Assembly: GCF_004327335.1 (NCBI RefSeq)
Contig: NZ_QJUO01000016.1
Coordinates: 30,641 to 94,640 of the forward strand
Length of the DNA: 64,000 nt
Direction of reading: 5' to 3'
Source: Stutzerimonas kirkiae
Lineage (GTDB): Bacteria; Pseudomonadota; Gammaproteobacteria; Pseudomonadales; Pseudomonadaceae
Made by a program: the position numbers and the translations under genes. Below the pieces are notes generated by a model. That model was not told where the DNA came from and did not search any database. It saw nothing but the letters and a program-made list of their open reading frames with translations. Below are positions 54,637 through 63,205 of the stretch, in pieces (position 1 is the stretch's first letter; each line of letters opens with the position of its first letter).

Positions 54637-55464
54637 TCAGGCTTTCAACTGGCGCATGCCATCGGCCAGCAGCCAAAGCGCACGGTTGAGGCGGATGCTT
54701 TGGTCGATGCCCTGCACCGGGCGGGTTTGCTGGCGGCGTCCGTTGGCGCTGCGCCCGCGCAGGCCGCCTTGGGTCAGGTTCTCTTGCGTGCGGTTGAACA
54801 CGCTCCACAAGTCCGGGCGGCGGTCGTCGAAGCGGCGCGGCATCAGGATTTGCGATTCGGTGATGGGCGCGGGCTTGTCGGGGTCGTCGTACTTGAGGGC
54901 CAGCGCGGCGCGGGCGAACACTTCGGATTCGCCATCGTTCAAGGTGATGACGCGCATGGCATCGCGGGATTCCTTCACCCGGTCGAAGCCGCTCAACACT
55001 TCGTAAGCGCCTTCGATGACGGAACCGGCCACGTCGCCTTTGTGCGGCACGCGCACGTCCGCCACCGTGTCGCCGCAGACAAGGCCATTGCTGCAGACGA
55101 ACCGGAACATCCCGGCCAGCATCTGATAGCTGCTCGTGCCGTCGTGCGAGTTCAGCAGGACGATTTCATTGGCTTCCGCACCGTTGATCTGGCTGGCGTG
55201 GCGCAGGCGCAGCATGTGTTTGGTGTAGTCGCGGCGGTCGTCGTGGCGCACGCGGGTCTGTGCTGCCATGAAGGGTTCAAACCCTTCCTTGCGCAGTTCC
55301 GCCAACACGGCGGCGGTGGGGATATAGGCGTACCGCTCGGAACGGCTTTCGTGCGGGGCGTCCGCGAAGATTGACGGCGCGACCTTGCGGATTTGATCGT
55401 CGGACAGCGGGTAATCGCTGCGCAGCGACGGGGAACGGGAAGCGAATCGGGATGCGAGTTGCAT
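54637..55464 (-). CDS. DUF932-family protein
   Basis: A 275-aa protein. It begins MQLASRFASRSPSLRSDYPL and contains the DUF932 core EIVLLNSHDGTSSYQMLAGM and RFVCSNGLVCGD. Phage/plasmid-derived; function unknown. AGGAG precedes the start at 55464. A structured non-coding region lies directly upstream. Confidence 0.88.
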   Translation of the reverse strand: MQLASRFASRSPSLRSDYPLSDDQIRKVAPSIFADAPHESRSERYAYIPTAAVLAELRKEGFEPFMAAQTRVRHDDRRDYTKHMLRLRHASQINGAEANEIVLLNSHDGTSSYQMLAGMFRFVCSNGLVCGDTVADVRVPHKGDVAGSVIEGAYEVLSGFDRVKESRDAMRVITLNDGESEVFARAALALKYDDPDKPAPITESQILMPRRFDDRRPDLWSVFNRTQENLTQGGLRGRSANGRRQQTRPVQGIDQSIRLNRALWLLADGMRQLKA

Positions 55465-56100
55465 GGCATTTCTCCTGACGAAAAAGGTTTGCTGTTCAAA
55501 CCGCACACCGGATTCCTAGATTCGGAGCCCAGCCTTTCGGCTGTTCGGTGCGGTCGGCACGAGGAACCCGGTTGGCCCTGTTGCCACCGTCTTTCCTGAG
55601 TTCATCGCCCGCGGCCAAAGGAGCGCGCGGACGGGGGCCGTCAAGGAGACAAGCGCAGGGTTGGTGCGGCCCGCAGGCGCAGCCGAGGACACGGCCCTGC
55701 GCGCCTTGACGGCACACGGGAGCGGGCTACGGTCGCGGGTAAGGTGATGAAGTCAGGGGAGACGGCTGGACAAGGCAACGGCCGCCTTGATGCGCAGACC
55801 GCACGCAAGCGAAGCGCGCAGGCCCGAAGCTAGAAGCCGGGCCGTAGGCGTCAGCCGAGCGCAGCGAGGGAACGATGGAAGCCCGTCAGGGACGAGACCC
55901 TGCAGGGGGCTCGATGCGGAGCACGACAGCGCGACCGGCCATGCTTCTTGGCCGGGACGCTCACAGCGTGGCCCGCGATTACCTGAGAGCCGGCGCGGCA
56001 ATGATCGCTCGAGTCCCTAAAAATCTATCTTGGTTCAATATGCCGTGCAGCGCCTAAACTTTCGGCAATCAATGAAGACATGCGACTAAGGAGACCATTT
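55465..56100. ncRNA. Gene-free, highly structured region upstream of DUF932 gene
   Basis: 636 bp with no supported gene. It contains a two-tier hairpin: GCCGTCAAGG (55637-55646) / CCTTGACGGC (55704-55713) enclosing GCGCAGGG (55653-55660) / CCCTGCGC (55695-55702). A second stem is AGCCC-GT-CAGGG / CCCTG-CAGG-GGGCT (55880-55911). Such structure in the leading region of a conjugative element could be an RNA or a single-stranded promoter. Strand and transcript are unknown. Confidence 0.45.
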
Positions 56101-57660
56101 ATGTCCAAAAAGCTGGAAAAGTTCTACGAACAATCTGGGCATCTGAGTGCATTGTTGGACAACGACCCTGCTGAGGCCGTGAAACAGGCCCGGGAGATTG
56201 ATTTTGATCTCGATACATCCGAGCGCTTCAATCTGATGATCCTGCGCGCGGCGACTCTGGTAGATGGCGGCACATTGACTCAACAGCAGGACGCGATTGA
56301 AGAAGGGCTCGCACTATTTCGTGAACTTCATGATCTATTCCCAACTGCCGACATCACCTACAATCTGGCGAACGGGTTGGTTGCTACAACCGGCACCCCA
56401 CCGCGTGACTCCAACTGGTTGGACCACCAAGAGCGCAGTAGGGAACGGCGTGCTGAAGCAAGAAGATGCTTCTGGAAAGTAGCCCAGGACTCGGACGCCA
56501 GCTCATCCTTGAGAACTCAAGCCTGGACAAACCTTGCCAACCAATTCAGCAACGGTTATCGGCTAGGTGAAGCTCATGATGCCTGGCTTGCCGCGCTAGA
56601 AGTCGACCCCGAAAACGGAGTTGCTGCTAGTTCCGCGGCTCATAACTTGCTATGGCTTTACGAGCAAGGAGGGTGTTCCGACCTTACGCGTATCGAAGCG
56701 ATCATGTTGGCCAAGATCGCGCATCGGCATCGAGACCGAGTTATCCAATACGCTGGTGCGCAGGCCGCGAGACATATCTCTGCGTTCGCCAGTGAGCTGG
56801 GAGATCCGCCACCGCGATCGCCACACAAAGATCCATTCATCAGTTGGGTCGAGCGTGAACGCCTGACGCTTGCGCCAGTTGTGGAGCTTGTCGATCCCAC
56901 CTTAGGAAAGCTGGACTGGCTCATGCTTCCCGGAATTCTGGAGCGGGAATCGGGTGCAGGCGGAGCGCCACCGCCGGTGTTTGCGATGTTTAACGTACTG
57001 AAAAGCGACTTCATCCTCGCACGTGACCTGTTATGGCGTTCTACCGACGAAGAAGTGTGGCCGGCGACGGGGCGATTTGCTGACACTCTCGATTACGCTA
57101 CATATGGCCCAGATGCGTCTGCGCTAATCTTGGCACACCGGACGGCTCTCGATCTGCTCGACAAGATCGCCGTGACAGCGAACCATTACTTCGAACTTGG
57201 GGAACCACCAGATAAGGTTTACTTTGGCAAGTTATGGCGAGGAGTCCCTGACAAAGCAACTGGCGTGCGCCCGCTTAGCGAAAAGGTTGAGAAAGCGATT
57301 CGTGCGGGTGCCAGTGCACTTTATGGCCTCGTAGAGCTTGCCGAGGACTATGACAGCAGTGCGGGAATCTTGCGTCCTCAGAAAGATCTCCGCAATGCAG
57401 GCACGCACCGATTTGTCGTGCTGCATGACCTGGGGAACCCAGCTCACTGCAGAAAAGCACCTGAAATCGAACATCATCGGCGGGAGCAATTTACTCAAGA
57501 GGTATTGCGTGCCTTGCGCGTCGCCAGGTCGGCCATCCAAATGCTTACACTTTCTATTGCGCAGCACGAAAAGCTCTCAGGACAGCGGACAACGGGCCTC
57601 GTCGGATCGTTGGTAGTCCCCGATCATGACTGGATTCGTGGACGAGACGAGGGGACCTAA
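56101..57660 (+). CDS. LA2681-like TPR/HEPN protein, putative RNase effector
   Basis: A 519-aa protein. The N-terminal 200 residues are helical and TPR-like (LVDGGTLTQQQDAIEEGLAL, with WTNLANQFSNGYRLGEAHDA). The C-terminal part resembles the LA2681-type HEPN domain and contains RNAGTH (Arg431-His436), fitting the RxxxxH active site of HEPN ribonucleases. AAGGAG precedes the ATG at 56101. No partner gene is coupled to it. It lies convergent to the CapW-like gene and beside CBASS, so a defence role is inferred. Confidence 0.7.
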   Translation: MSKKLEKFYEQSGHLSALLDNDPAEAVKQAREIDFDLDTSERFNLMILRAATLVDGGTLTQQQDAIEEGLALFRELHDLFPTADITYNLANGLVATTGTPPRDSNWLDHQERSRERRAEARRCFWKVAQDSDASSSLRTQAWTNLANQFSNGYRLGEAHDAWLAALEVDPENGVAASSAAHNLLWLYEQGGCSDLTRIEAIMLAKIAHRHRDRVIQYAGAQAARHISAFASELGDPPPRSPHKDPFISWVERERLTLAPVVELVDPTLGKLDWLMLPGILERESGAGGAPPPVFAMFNVLKSDFILARDLLWRSTDEEVWPATGRFADTLDYATYGPDASALILAHRTALDLLDKIAVTANHYFELGEPPDKVYFGKLWRGVPDKATGVRPLSEKVEKAIRAGASALYGLVELAEDYDSSAGILRPQKDLRNAGTHRFVVLHDLGNPAHCRKAPEIEHHRREQFTQEVLRALRVARSAIQMLTLSIAQHEKLSGQRTTGLVGSLVVPDHDWIRGRDEGT

Positions 57661-57795
57661 ACCGCCACTCCTCAAATTTCAGAATGGGCCGATCAATCAT
57701 CGCCAGCGGGGCCTGCACGGATAGCACCCATTCACGACCGCCCAGGGGAACGGCAGTGTAACTGGCGGCAGAACGTGTGAACGCGGTAACGTCAT

Positions 57796-58710
57796 TTACC
57801 GGTGTTTGGTTTTGGGAAGAAACTCAGCCAGCTCCCCCCGGTTTTTCAACGTAATTTGCTGCGCCTGGGCCGACTTGCTGGAGTCTTCATCGGACAAACC
57901 TAGTTGTTGTAAAACATAGAATAGGAGCGCCTGGCGGCATTCGAGAGCACATTCGCCGTCATTCATACCGTAATCCAATTCAATCACCGCTCGATGGGTG
58001 CCCTCCAATTTCGGGTGGGGTGCCAGGACCAGTCGTACCATGTTGTGCCATTCAACATCATCCCTACTCCGATCCTGATCAGCTTCGCTTCCTTCAATTT
58101 CAAGAATTCGGGAAAGCAAAAAATCTCGAAACTCTTCTCGTTTATGACAGTAAGCCCGCATATGCCACCGGTAGCCATCACTGACAAGCGCATGCGGCGT
58201 CAACGCTCTAGCAGAAGGCTCTGGTCCGGAAAATGACTGATAGCGCACATTCAAGGCACGGCCATCCCTGATTGCACGCACGACTTCAATCACCGTCTCC
58301 GCATCCAATCTTCGCCAAGGACGAGGAACCGTAGCCACAGATGGATGCCAGCCAAGAAAGCTTCCATAGGGGATCTCAGGATTGATTGCGACTCTCAGCA
58401 GATCATCTAGGTAGCGCTCCAAGGCGCTAGTTGCGAACGCGGCCTCGAAGGATAGCGATGCTCGGTAGACCTTGGTGCTGGTGTCGTACTCCAAATTGCC
58501 AGGCGCGCGCTTCGTGTACTCAGACAAGTCCAGCGATGCCTGCGGTATAGAGATGCCAAAGAAAGCCGTCAGATCACTCCGGTTGATGTGTCCGTCCCAT
58601 CGAAGCCGGTAGTCAATGAACTCCAACCGGCGTTCCTGCCCCCAGCGGGTCCCGGGCCTTGGGGTAGTAGTCAGGGGAAGGCTACCCCCCATGTCACGGT
58701 CACTGGTCAT
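57796..58710 (-). CDS. capW: WYL-domain repressor, CapW/BrxR-like
   Basis: A 304-aa protein. N-terminal wHTH (RRLEFIDYRLRWDGHINRSD, then FFGISIPQASLDLSEY), a WYL domain (LNVRYQSFSGPEPSARALTP, DGYRWHMRAYCHKREEFRDF) and a WCX-like C-terminus. This is the CapW/BrxR layout of repressors that hold CBASS and BREX genes silent. It is divergent from the CBASS operon; the symbol is given from that layout and position. The palindrome at 58745-58761 is the likely binding site. Confidence 0.85.
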   Translation of the reverse strand: MTSDRDMGGSLPLTTTPRPGTRWGQERRLEFIDYRLRWDGHINRSDLTAFFGISIPQASLDLSEYTKRAPGNLEYDTSTKVYRASLSFEAAFATSALERYLDDLLRVAINPEIPYGSFLGWHPSVATVPRPWRRLDAETVIEVVRAIRDGRALNVRYQSFSGPEPSARALTPHALVSDGYRWHMRAYCHKREEFRDFLLSRILEIEGSEADQDRSRDDVEWHNMVRLVLAPHPKLEGTHRAVIELDYGMNDGECALECRQALLFYVLQQLGLSDEDSSKSAQAQQITLKNRGELAEFLPKTKHR

Positions 58711-58738
58711 ACCACCACTCTCTCATGCGTACAAAAAC

Positions 58739-58767
58739 TAGACGCGCATATTTTTTATGCGTATAGT
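58739..58767 (+). promoter_or_regulatory. CBASS operon promoter with operator in the spacer
   Basis: Plus-strand -35 TAGACG (58739-58744) and -10 TATAGT (58762-58767) are separated by exactly 17 bp. The spacer is CGCATA-TTTTT-TATGCG (58745-58761), a perfect 6-bp palindrome. A further half-site ATGCGTA lies at 58725. A repressor bound here would exclude RNA polymerase; the CapW-like WYL protein is the obvious candidate. Confidence 0.75.
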
Positions 58768-58796
58768 AAGACTACGCGAACACTCAGGAGAACGCA

Positions 58797-59021
58797 ATGA
58801 CAAGCAAATCCCAGCACGTCGTGCCCCACCAGAACGGCTGGGCCGTCAAGGGTGCCGGCAATAGCCGTGCAACCACTGTTCAACCGACCCAACAGAAGGC
58901 GATTGATGCAGCAAGAACCATTGCCAAGCACCATCAGGCGGAGGTCGTCATCCATGGCCGAAATGGGCAGATCCGCGCCAAAGACAGCTACGGCAACGAC
59001 CCCTTCCCCCCGAAAGGCTAG
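58797..59021 (+). CDS. DUF2188-family small protein, first gene of the CBASS transcript
   Basis: A 74-aa protein (VVPHQNGWAVKGAGNSRATT, EVVIHGRNGQIRAKDSYGND), a typical DUF2188 domain of unknown function. CAGGAG lies before the ATG. The gene follows the operator-controlled promoter and precedes cap6 by 102 bp, so it is probably co-transcribed with CBASS. Whether it takes part in defence is not known. Confidence 0.75.
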   Translation: MTSKSQHVVPHQNGWAVKGAGNSRATTVQPTQQKAIDAARTIAKHHQAEVVIHGRNGQIRAKDSYGNDPFPPKG

Positions 59022-59123
59022 ACAAGGGGTCCTATCTATCGCGAGCCTGCTATCAGTGCTCTGTTCAGGCTATTGACTGGGTATTTTCGCAGAAATGCAC
59101 ACAAGGAATCAGGTTCAGCCACG

Positions 59124-60041
59124 ATGACGAAATCCCAATCCAATACAGCCGCTAACCTCCCGAAGGGAATTCATCGGAGTTGGCATCTGCCTGATCCCAC
59201 GCTCGGAGCGCTGTGGAACTCCATAATCCTTGATGAAGCACGTAAAACACAGTTGCTCTCACAGGCTGTAGTCAACTTCACGGTGCGGCCAAAAGTGGAC
59301 CGTAGTGTGCTCCCTTTGCATGGAGTCATTCTCTTGGTAGGTCCCCCTGGAACGGGGAAAACCTCGCTCGCTCGCGGCTTGGCCAACCGTGTAGCTGAGT
59401 CCTTCAAGGGATCAACGATCAGGCTTCTAGAGGTCGAACCACATTCGCTATCTAGTTCGGCCATGGGAAAGACACAGCGTGCGGTATCCGACTTGTTCGC
59501 CCAGTCCATCGCGGAGTCTGCAAGTGCCGGTCCCACGATTGTTTTGCTCGATGAGGTGGAAACACTGGCCGTTGATCGATCCAAGCTCAGCTTGGAAGCC
59601 AATCCAATCGACATCCATCGCGCCACCGACGCCGTACTGGTTCAACTCGACTTGTTGGCCGAACAGCATCCCAATCTGCTATTCGTGGCGACAAGCAATT
59701 TTCCAGAAGCGGTCGATACCGCTTTCATGTCGCGCTGTGACCTCATTATGGAAGTCCCGCTGCCTGGGCGCGATGCCTGCAAGCTGATCCTTCAGGACTG
59801 CCTGACAGGCTTGGGAAAGACCTTCCCCGCAATCGCAAAACTCGCATCCTCATCGCGCTTCGACCAATGTGCGAGCGAGTGCGTCGGTCTTGATGGTCGC
59901 GCGATCCGAAAGATGGTCGCAAACGCTTTGGCGGCGACCCCCAAGACAGCAATGAATCCCAATGAGGTGACCATTGGGGACCTCATCGCAGCAGCTAAAT
60001 ATGCAAAGGAAAACCGAGTCCGCGGAGGAAACTCTAAATGA
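59124..60041 (+). CDS. cap6: TRIP13/Pch2-like AAA+ ATPase of type III CBASS
   Basis: A 305-aa AAA+ protein. Walker A GPPGTGKT (residues 73-80), Walker B LLDEVE (141-146), sensor motif LFVATSNFPEAVD and the R-finger region MSRCDLIMEVPLP. TRIP13-type Cap6 disassembles HORMA-CD-NTase complexes and so keeps the system off. ATG at 59124 gives family length; a TTG at 59073 is the only earlier start. ATGA overlap with the next gene. Confidence 0.93.
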   Translation: MTKSQSNTAANLPKGIHRSWHLPDPTLGALWNSIILDEARKTQLLSQAVVNFTVRPKVDRSVLPLHGVILLVGPPGTGKTSLARGLANRVAESFKGSTIRLLEVEPHSLSSSAMGKTQRAVSDLFAQSIAESASAGPTIVLLDEVETLAVDRSKLSLEANPIDIHRATDAVLVQLDLLAEQHPNLLFVATSNFPEAVDTAFMSRCDLIMEVPLPGRDACKLILQDCLTGLGKTFPAIAKLASSSRFDQCASECVGLDGRAIRKMVANALAATPKTAMNPNEVTIGDLIAAAKYAKENRVRGGNSK

Positions 60042-60511
60042 ACACCGTTGCCAGCCGCACCCTGCGCAGTTCGCCGCATCGCGATGCATCCGAGACCTGG
60101 GAGGCAATCGTAGAACTGCTGACTCAAGGCAAAGACAGTGAGGCCCGCCGCGAATTGCGAGCCGTCGCCGGCGTTGCATCGAGCCTGATTGCTGACCAAG
60201 CGCCTAAGGATGCGCCCATCGTTGCTACCTGCGAGGGGCCTCGCACGCGCATCTATTGCACGTATGACGAAGACGCCGTCGACGGCAGTGATGCAAGCGA
60301 AGACGGCCTGGGTTTCGATCCCTTGAAAGGCGATTGGACGCTATCCCTTCCCTGCCCCAAGGATGAACTGGACTGGGTTCAAGCCGCTCTCAAGAAGCAC
60401 AGTAGCCGGATCACAGCACGCGATCTCGATACGGGCCTCGCCACCGACGCATCGAATACCGCGACGGCCCAATCGATGACGCTAGATGTAGCGGGGTTCC
60501 TGAAATCATGA
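60038..60511 (+). CDS. Putative second HORMA-type partner (Cap8-like) of CBASS
   Basis: A 157-aa protein, ATGA-coupled to cap6 and to the HORMA gene. It has [20 protein letters not shown] and a flexible C-terminal tail ending [12 protein letters not shown]. Some type III CBASS operons carry two HORMA-like proteins (Cap7 and Cap8); position and length suggest this is the second. The HORMA fold is not visible by eye, so the assignment rests on context. Confidence 0.6.
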   Translation: MNTVASRTLRSSPHRDASETWEAIVELLTQGKDSEARRELRAVAGVASSLIADQAPKDAPIVATCEGPRTRIYCTYDEDAVDGSDASEDGLGFDPLKGDWTLSLPCPKDELDWVQAALKKHSSRITARDLDTGLATDASNTATAQSMTLDVAGFLKS

Positions 60512-61008
60512 GTTCAGTTGCAACCTACTCATATACCCACTCAGTCACCTATGTGGCAGACAACATCCTGAAAAGCCTAAAAGACATCATTCGGCTTAGC
60601 GGTCTAGATCCATCAGGATTTGTCAACGACTGGGCGACCAATCTGCTTGCGGTCAAGACATGGCTCGACTCAGAGGATTTGGAGAAGGTCATCCTCGAAA
60701 TCTACAACCCCAGCTCCAATAACCTAATCACTCGTTGGGACATTGACGTTATCTATAGCTGGAGTTCGGGTGATGGAAGCTTCTGGACCGACACCGAGCA
60801 ATTGAAGTACGCCATCCTTAAAGCAGGTGTACTCCCCAGCCAAGCCAAGTACACGTTGCTGCTGAAAACAAAACCCGGGCGGCCGGACGTTCCAGGTTGG
60901 TCTAAAGGCAGCTATCGGTCTACGGACGGCATGGTAAAGCAAAGCTTAGGGTCAACCGTCGAACACAGTGGCTTGGGCGCACAGGCCGGATATTGGAGAC
61001 AACGCTGA
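60508..61008 (+). CDS. cap7: Bacterial HORMA-domain protein of type III CBASS
   Basis: A 166-aa protein. It begins with the HORMA-type [20 protein letters not shown] and contains the safety-belt region [25 protein letters not shown] proteins bind peptides and then activate the CD-NTase next door; TRIP13 reverses this. Its stop overlaps the cdnD start (TGATG). Close resemblance to the Pseudomonas aeruginosa HORMA is recognised from memory. Confidence 0.9.
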   Translation: MSSVATYSYTHSVTYVADNILKSLKDIIRLSGLDPSGFVNDWATNLLAVKTWLDSEDLEKVILEIYNPSSNNLITRWDIDVIYSWSSGDGSFWTDTEQLKYAILKAGVLPSQAKYTLLLKTKPGRPDVPGWSKGSYRSTDGMVKQSLGSTVEHSGLGAQAGYWRQR

Positions 61009-61910
61009 TGCTGACAACCGATGAAGCCTTTCGCAAGTTCAAATCACGACTGGAATTGAACGAACGCGAACAGAAGAATGCCTCTCAGCGCCAGACCGAA
61101 GTGCGCGAATATTTGGAAACCAAGTTCGGTATCGCGCGCAGTTTTCTGACAGGTTCCTACGCGCGCCACACCAAAACCAAACCACTGAAAGATATCGACA
61201 TCTTTTTCGTCCTCAAGGAGTCGGAGAAACACTATCACTCGAAAGCGGCTTCTGTCGTACTAGATGATTTTCACACGGCACTGGTGGACAAGTATGGCAA
61301 GGATTCAGTGCGCAAACAGTCCCGCTCCATTAATGTGGATTTTGGCATTCATATCGATGCAGAGGACAACACCGATTACCGCATCGTGAGCGTCGATGCC
61401 GTCCCGGCCTTCGATACGGTGACCGAATATGAGATCCCCGACTTGGCCACGGGCAAATGGATCAAGACTGACCCTGAGATTCATAAAAAGAAAGCAACCG
61501 AGGCACATCAAGCTTATTCAAGCGAATGGAAGGGCCTCGTTCGCATGGTGAAGTATTGGAACAACAACCCCAAGCATGGCAGTGACAAGCCAATCAAGCC
61601 ATCGTTTTTGATTGAGGTCATGGCACTTGAGTGCCTGCACGGTGGCTGGGGTGGCTCCTTTGATCGAGAGATTCAGGCCTTCTTCTCAACATTGGCAGAT
61701 CGCATCCATGACGAATGGGCCGACCCTGCCGGCCTTGGTCCCGCCATCAGCAACGATATGGATGCGGCAAGGAAAGATCGAGCCCAGCGGCTTCTGCTAG
61801 CCGCCAGTCGCGAGGCATCCGTCGCCATTGACCACGTCCGACGTGGCCGCAATGGAGAAGCACTGCGTGCCTGGCGAGAACTTTTTGGTCCAAAATTCCC
61901 TTTATCCTGA
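61008..61910 (+). CDS. cdnD: CD-NTase (CdnD-type) second-messenger synthase of CBASS
   Basis: A 300-aa nucleotidyltransferase. GS at 49-50 followed by Asp62 and Asp64 in [11 protein letters not shown] and third Asp111 in SINVDFG: all catalytic residues are present. It should make a cyclic oligonucleotide (cAAA in characterised clade D enzymes with NucC) after activation by HORMA. ATG at 61008 overlaps the HORMA stop; a start at 60993 would add five residues. Confidence 0.94.
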   Translation: MLTTDEAFRKFKSRLELNEREQKNASQRQTEVREYLETKFGIARSFLTGSYARHTKTKPLKDIDIFFVLKESEKHYHSKAASVVLDDFHTALVDKYGKDSVRKQSRSINVDFGIHIDAEDNTDYRIVSVDAVPAFDTVTEYEIPDLATGKWIKTDPEIHKKKATEAHQAYSSEWKGLVRMVKYWNNNPKHGSDKPIKPSFLIEVMALECLHGGWGGSFDREIQAFFSTLADRIHDEWADPAGLGPAISNDMDAARKDRAQRLLLAASREASVAIDHVRRGRNGEALRAWRELFGPKFPLS

Positions 61911-61945
61911 ACCATTATTCGCTTATCGCGAACAGGGAGAAATGA

Positions 61946-62686
61946 ATGGCCACCAAGAAAGACAAGGCCGCTGATACGGCATGGATGAAGGAGGCGTTCA
62001 TTGATGTCCAATCCGAATTGGCTTTGAAGCTCAAGCGTGCTGCACAGTCAATTGAACATGCTGGGACGCACGGCGCAGTTAATGAAGACCACTGGATTGA
62101 AGTGTTCCGCTCCTACCTGCCCAATCGCTACGAGGTGGCGACAGGGTTCGTCATTGACAGCCTCGGAAATCGGAGTGAGCAAATTGACGTGGTGATCTTC
62201 GACCGTCACTTCACACCGACGCTGCTTGACCAGCAGAAGCATCGATACATTCCTGCGGAAGCTGTGTACGGCGTATTCGAGTCGAAGCCACATTTCGATA
62301 AGAGTTACCTTGAATATGCAGGAAAAAAGGCAGCATCAGTGCGAAAACTGCTTAGGACGTCGGTGTCGATTTCACATGCTGGTGGAACATTCAAGCCCAA
62401 GGAACTCTTCCCAATCATTGCAGGCATCGTCGCGCCGAAGTCGAGTTGGGCTGATGGATTGGGCGATTCATTCCAAAAGAATCTGCCGTCCGATGATCAC
62501 GAGAAATTGGATTGCGGATGCGCGCTAGAACATGGCGCCTTCGATACTTTCGATGGTCAACTTAAGATCGTTCCACCGGAAGGTGCTTTGATTTACTTCC
62601 TTTTTAGGCTCTTATCCAAGTTGCAATCGCTTGGTACAGTACCCGCCATTGATTGGGCCGCGTACGCTGCGACGATAAATCGATAG
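61946..62686 (+). CDS. nucC: NucC-type cyclic-trinucleotide-activated DNA endonuclease
   Basis: A 246-aa restriction-like nuclease. Catalytic Asp81 (in SEQIDVVIFD) and Glu112/Lys114 (VYGVFESKPH) have the same spacing, 31 and 2, as the characterised E. coli NucC. It assembles on cAAA and degrades host and phage DNA, causing abortive infection. Last gene of the CBASS operon, 35 bp after cdnD. Confidence 0.94.
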   Translation: MATKKDKAADTAWMKEAFIDVQSELALKLKRAAQSIEHAGTHGAVNEDHWIEVFRSYLPNRYEVATGFVIDSLGNRSEQIDVVIFDRHFTPTLLDQQKHRYIPAEAVYGVFESKPHFDKSYLEYAGKKAASVRKLLRTSVSISHAGGTFKPKELFPIIAGIVAPKSSWADGLGDSFQKNLPSDDHEKLDCGCALEHGAFDTFDGQLKIVPPEGALIYFLFRLLSKLQSLGTVPAIDWAAYAATINR

Positions 62687-62701
62687 CGCTCGTTGAGAGA
62701 T

Positions 62702-62731
62702 GGGATAGAGAGCTGTCGATACTCTATTCCC
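62702..62731 (+). terminator. Weak hairpin after nucC
   Basis: GGGATAGAG pairs with CTCTATTCCC with one bulged T and an 11-nt loop, 15 bp after the nucC stop. No U-tract follows, so termination is uncertain. Confidence 0.35.
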
Positions 62732-62784
62732 AGTTCGCTATGCTACGCCCCAGCAAGTTGTCCCGATAGCTACCGAGGTTCACC

Positions 62785-63189
62785 ATGTCTCCATGCAGCT
62801 TACTCATGGAGTCTCAGGTGGAACAGCTATCGCAAACATCCAGCGCGACCGGCATCGTCGCCAAGCAATCCTTCCCGTTGCCGGGGACGGAAGCCTATGA
62901 AGCGCTGCCGCAGTTTCCGAAGGGCAGCCCCCTTCCCTTCCGGCGCACCATTCGCCGCCAGGAATTGCGGCAGATCGTCCCCCTGGCCGAAACAACGATC
63001 TACGAAATGGAGCGCCGCGGCGAGTTCCCACGCCGCTTCAGCCTGACACCGCGCTGCGTCGTGTGGGACTTGGCCGAAGTGGAAGCGTGGATCGAGCAGC
63101 GCAAACAAGCGTCTCGCGGCGGCGTCTCGAAGCCAGATGTTCACCTACGAAAAACCCGCCCTGTTCGGGCGGGTTCGAGCAAAGCATGA
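62785..63189 (+). CDS. AlpA-family DNA-binding regulator
   Basis: A 134-aa protein with AlpA/HTH_17 core RRQELRQIVPLAETTIYEME and FSLTPRCVVWDLAEVEAWIE. AlpA proteins control excision and integrase genes of islands. The N-terminal 45 residues are non-conserved in character. Its 3' end contains a palindrome that acts as terminator for the convergent gene. Confidence 0.87.
   Translation: MSPCSLLMESQVEQLSQTSSATGIVAKQSFPLPGTEAYEALPQFPKGSPLPFRRTIRRQELRQIVPLAETTIYEMERRGEFPRRFSLTPRCVVWDLAEVEAWIEQRKQASRGGVSKPDVHLRKTRPVRAGSSKA
63151..63175 (-). terminator. Rho-independent terminator inside the alpA-like 3' end
   Basis: AACCCGCCC / GGGCGGGTT with a 5-nt loop. On the minus strand it is followed by TTTT, so it ends transcription from the gene stopping at 63206. 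It is also in the coding sequence of the convergent AlpA-like gene. Confidence 0.75.
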
Positions 63190-63205
63190 CGCCAGGCAAC
63201 CGCTC

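Noticed and set aside
55787..56020. Short frames in the structured region upstream of the LA2681-like gene
   Set aside because: They run through palindromes and lack start signals.
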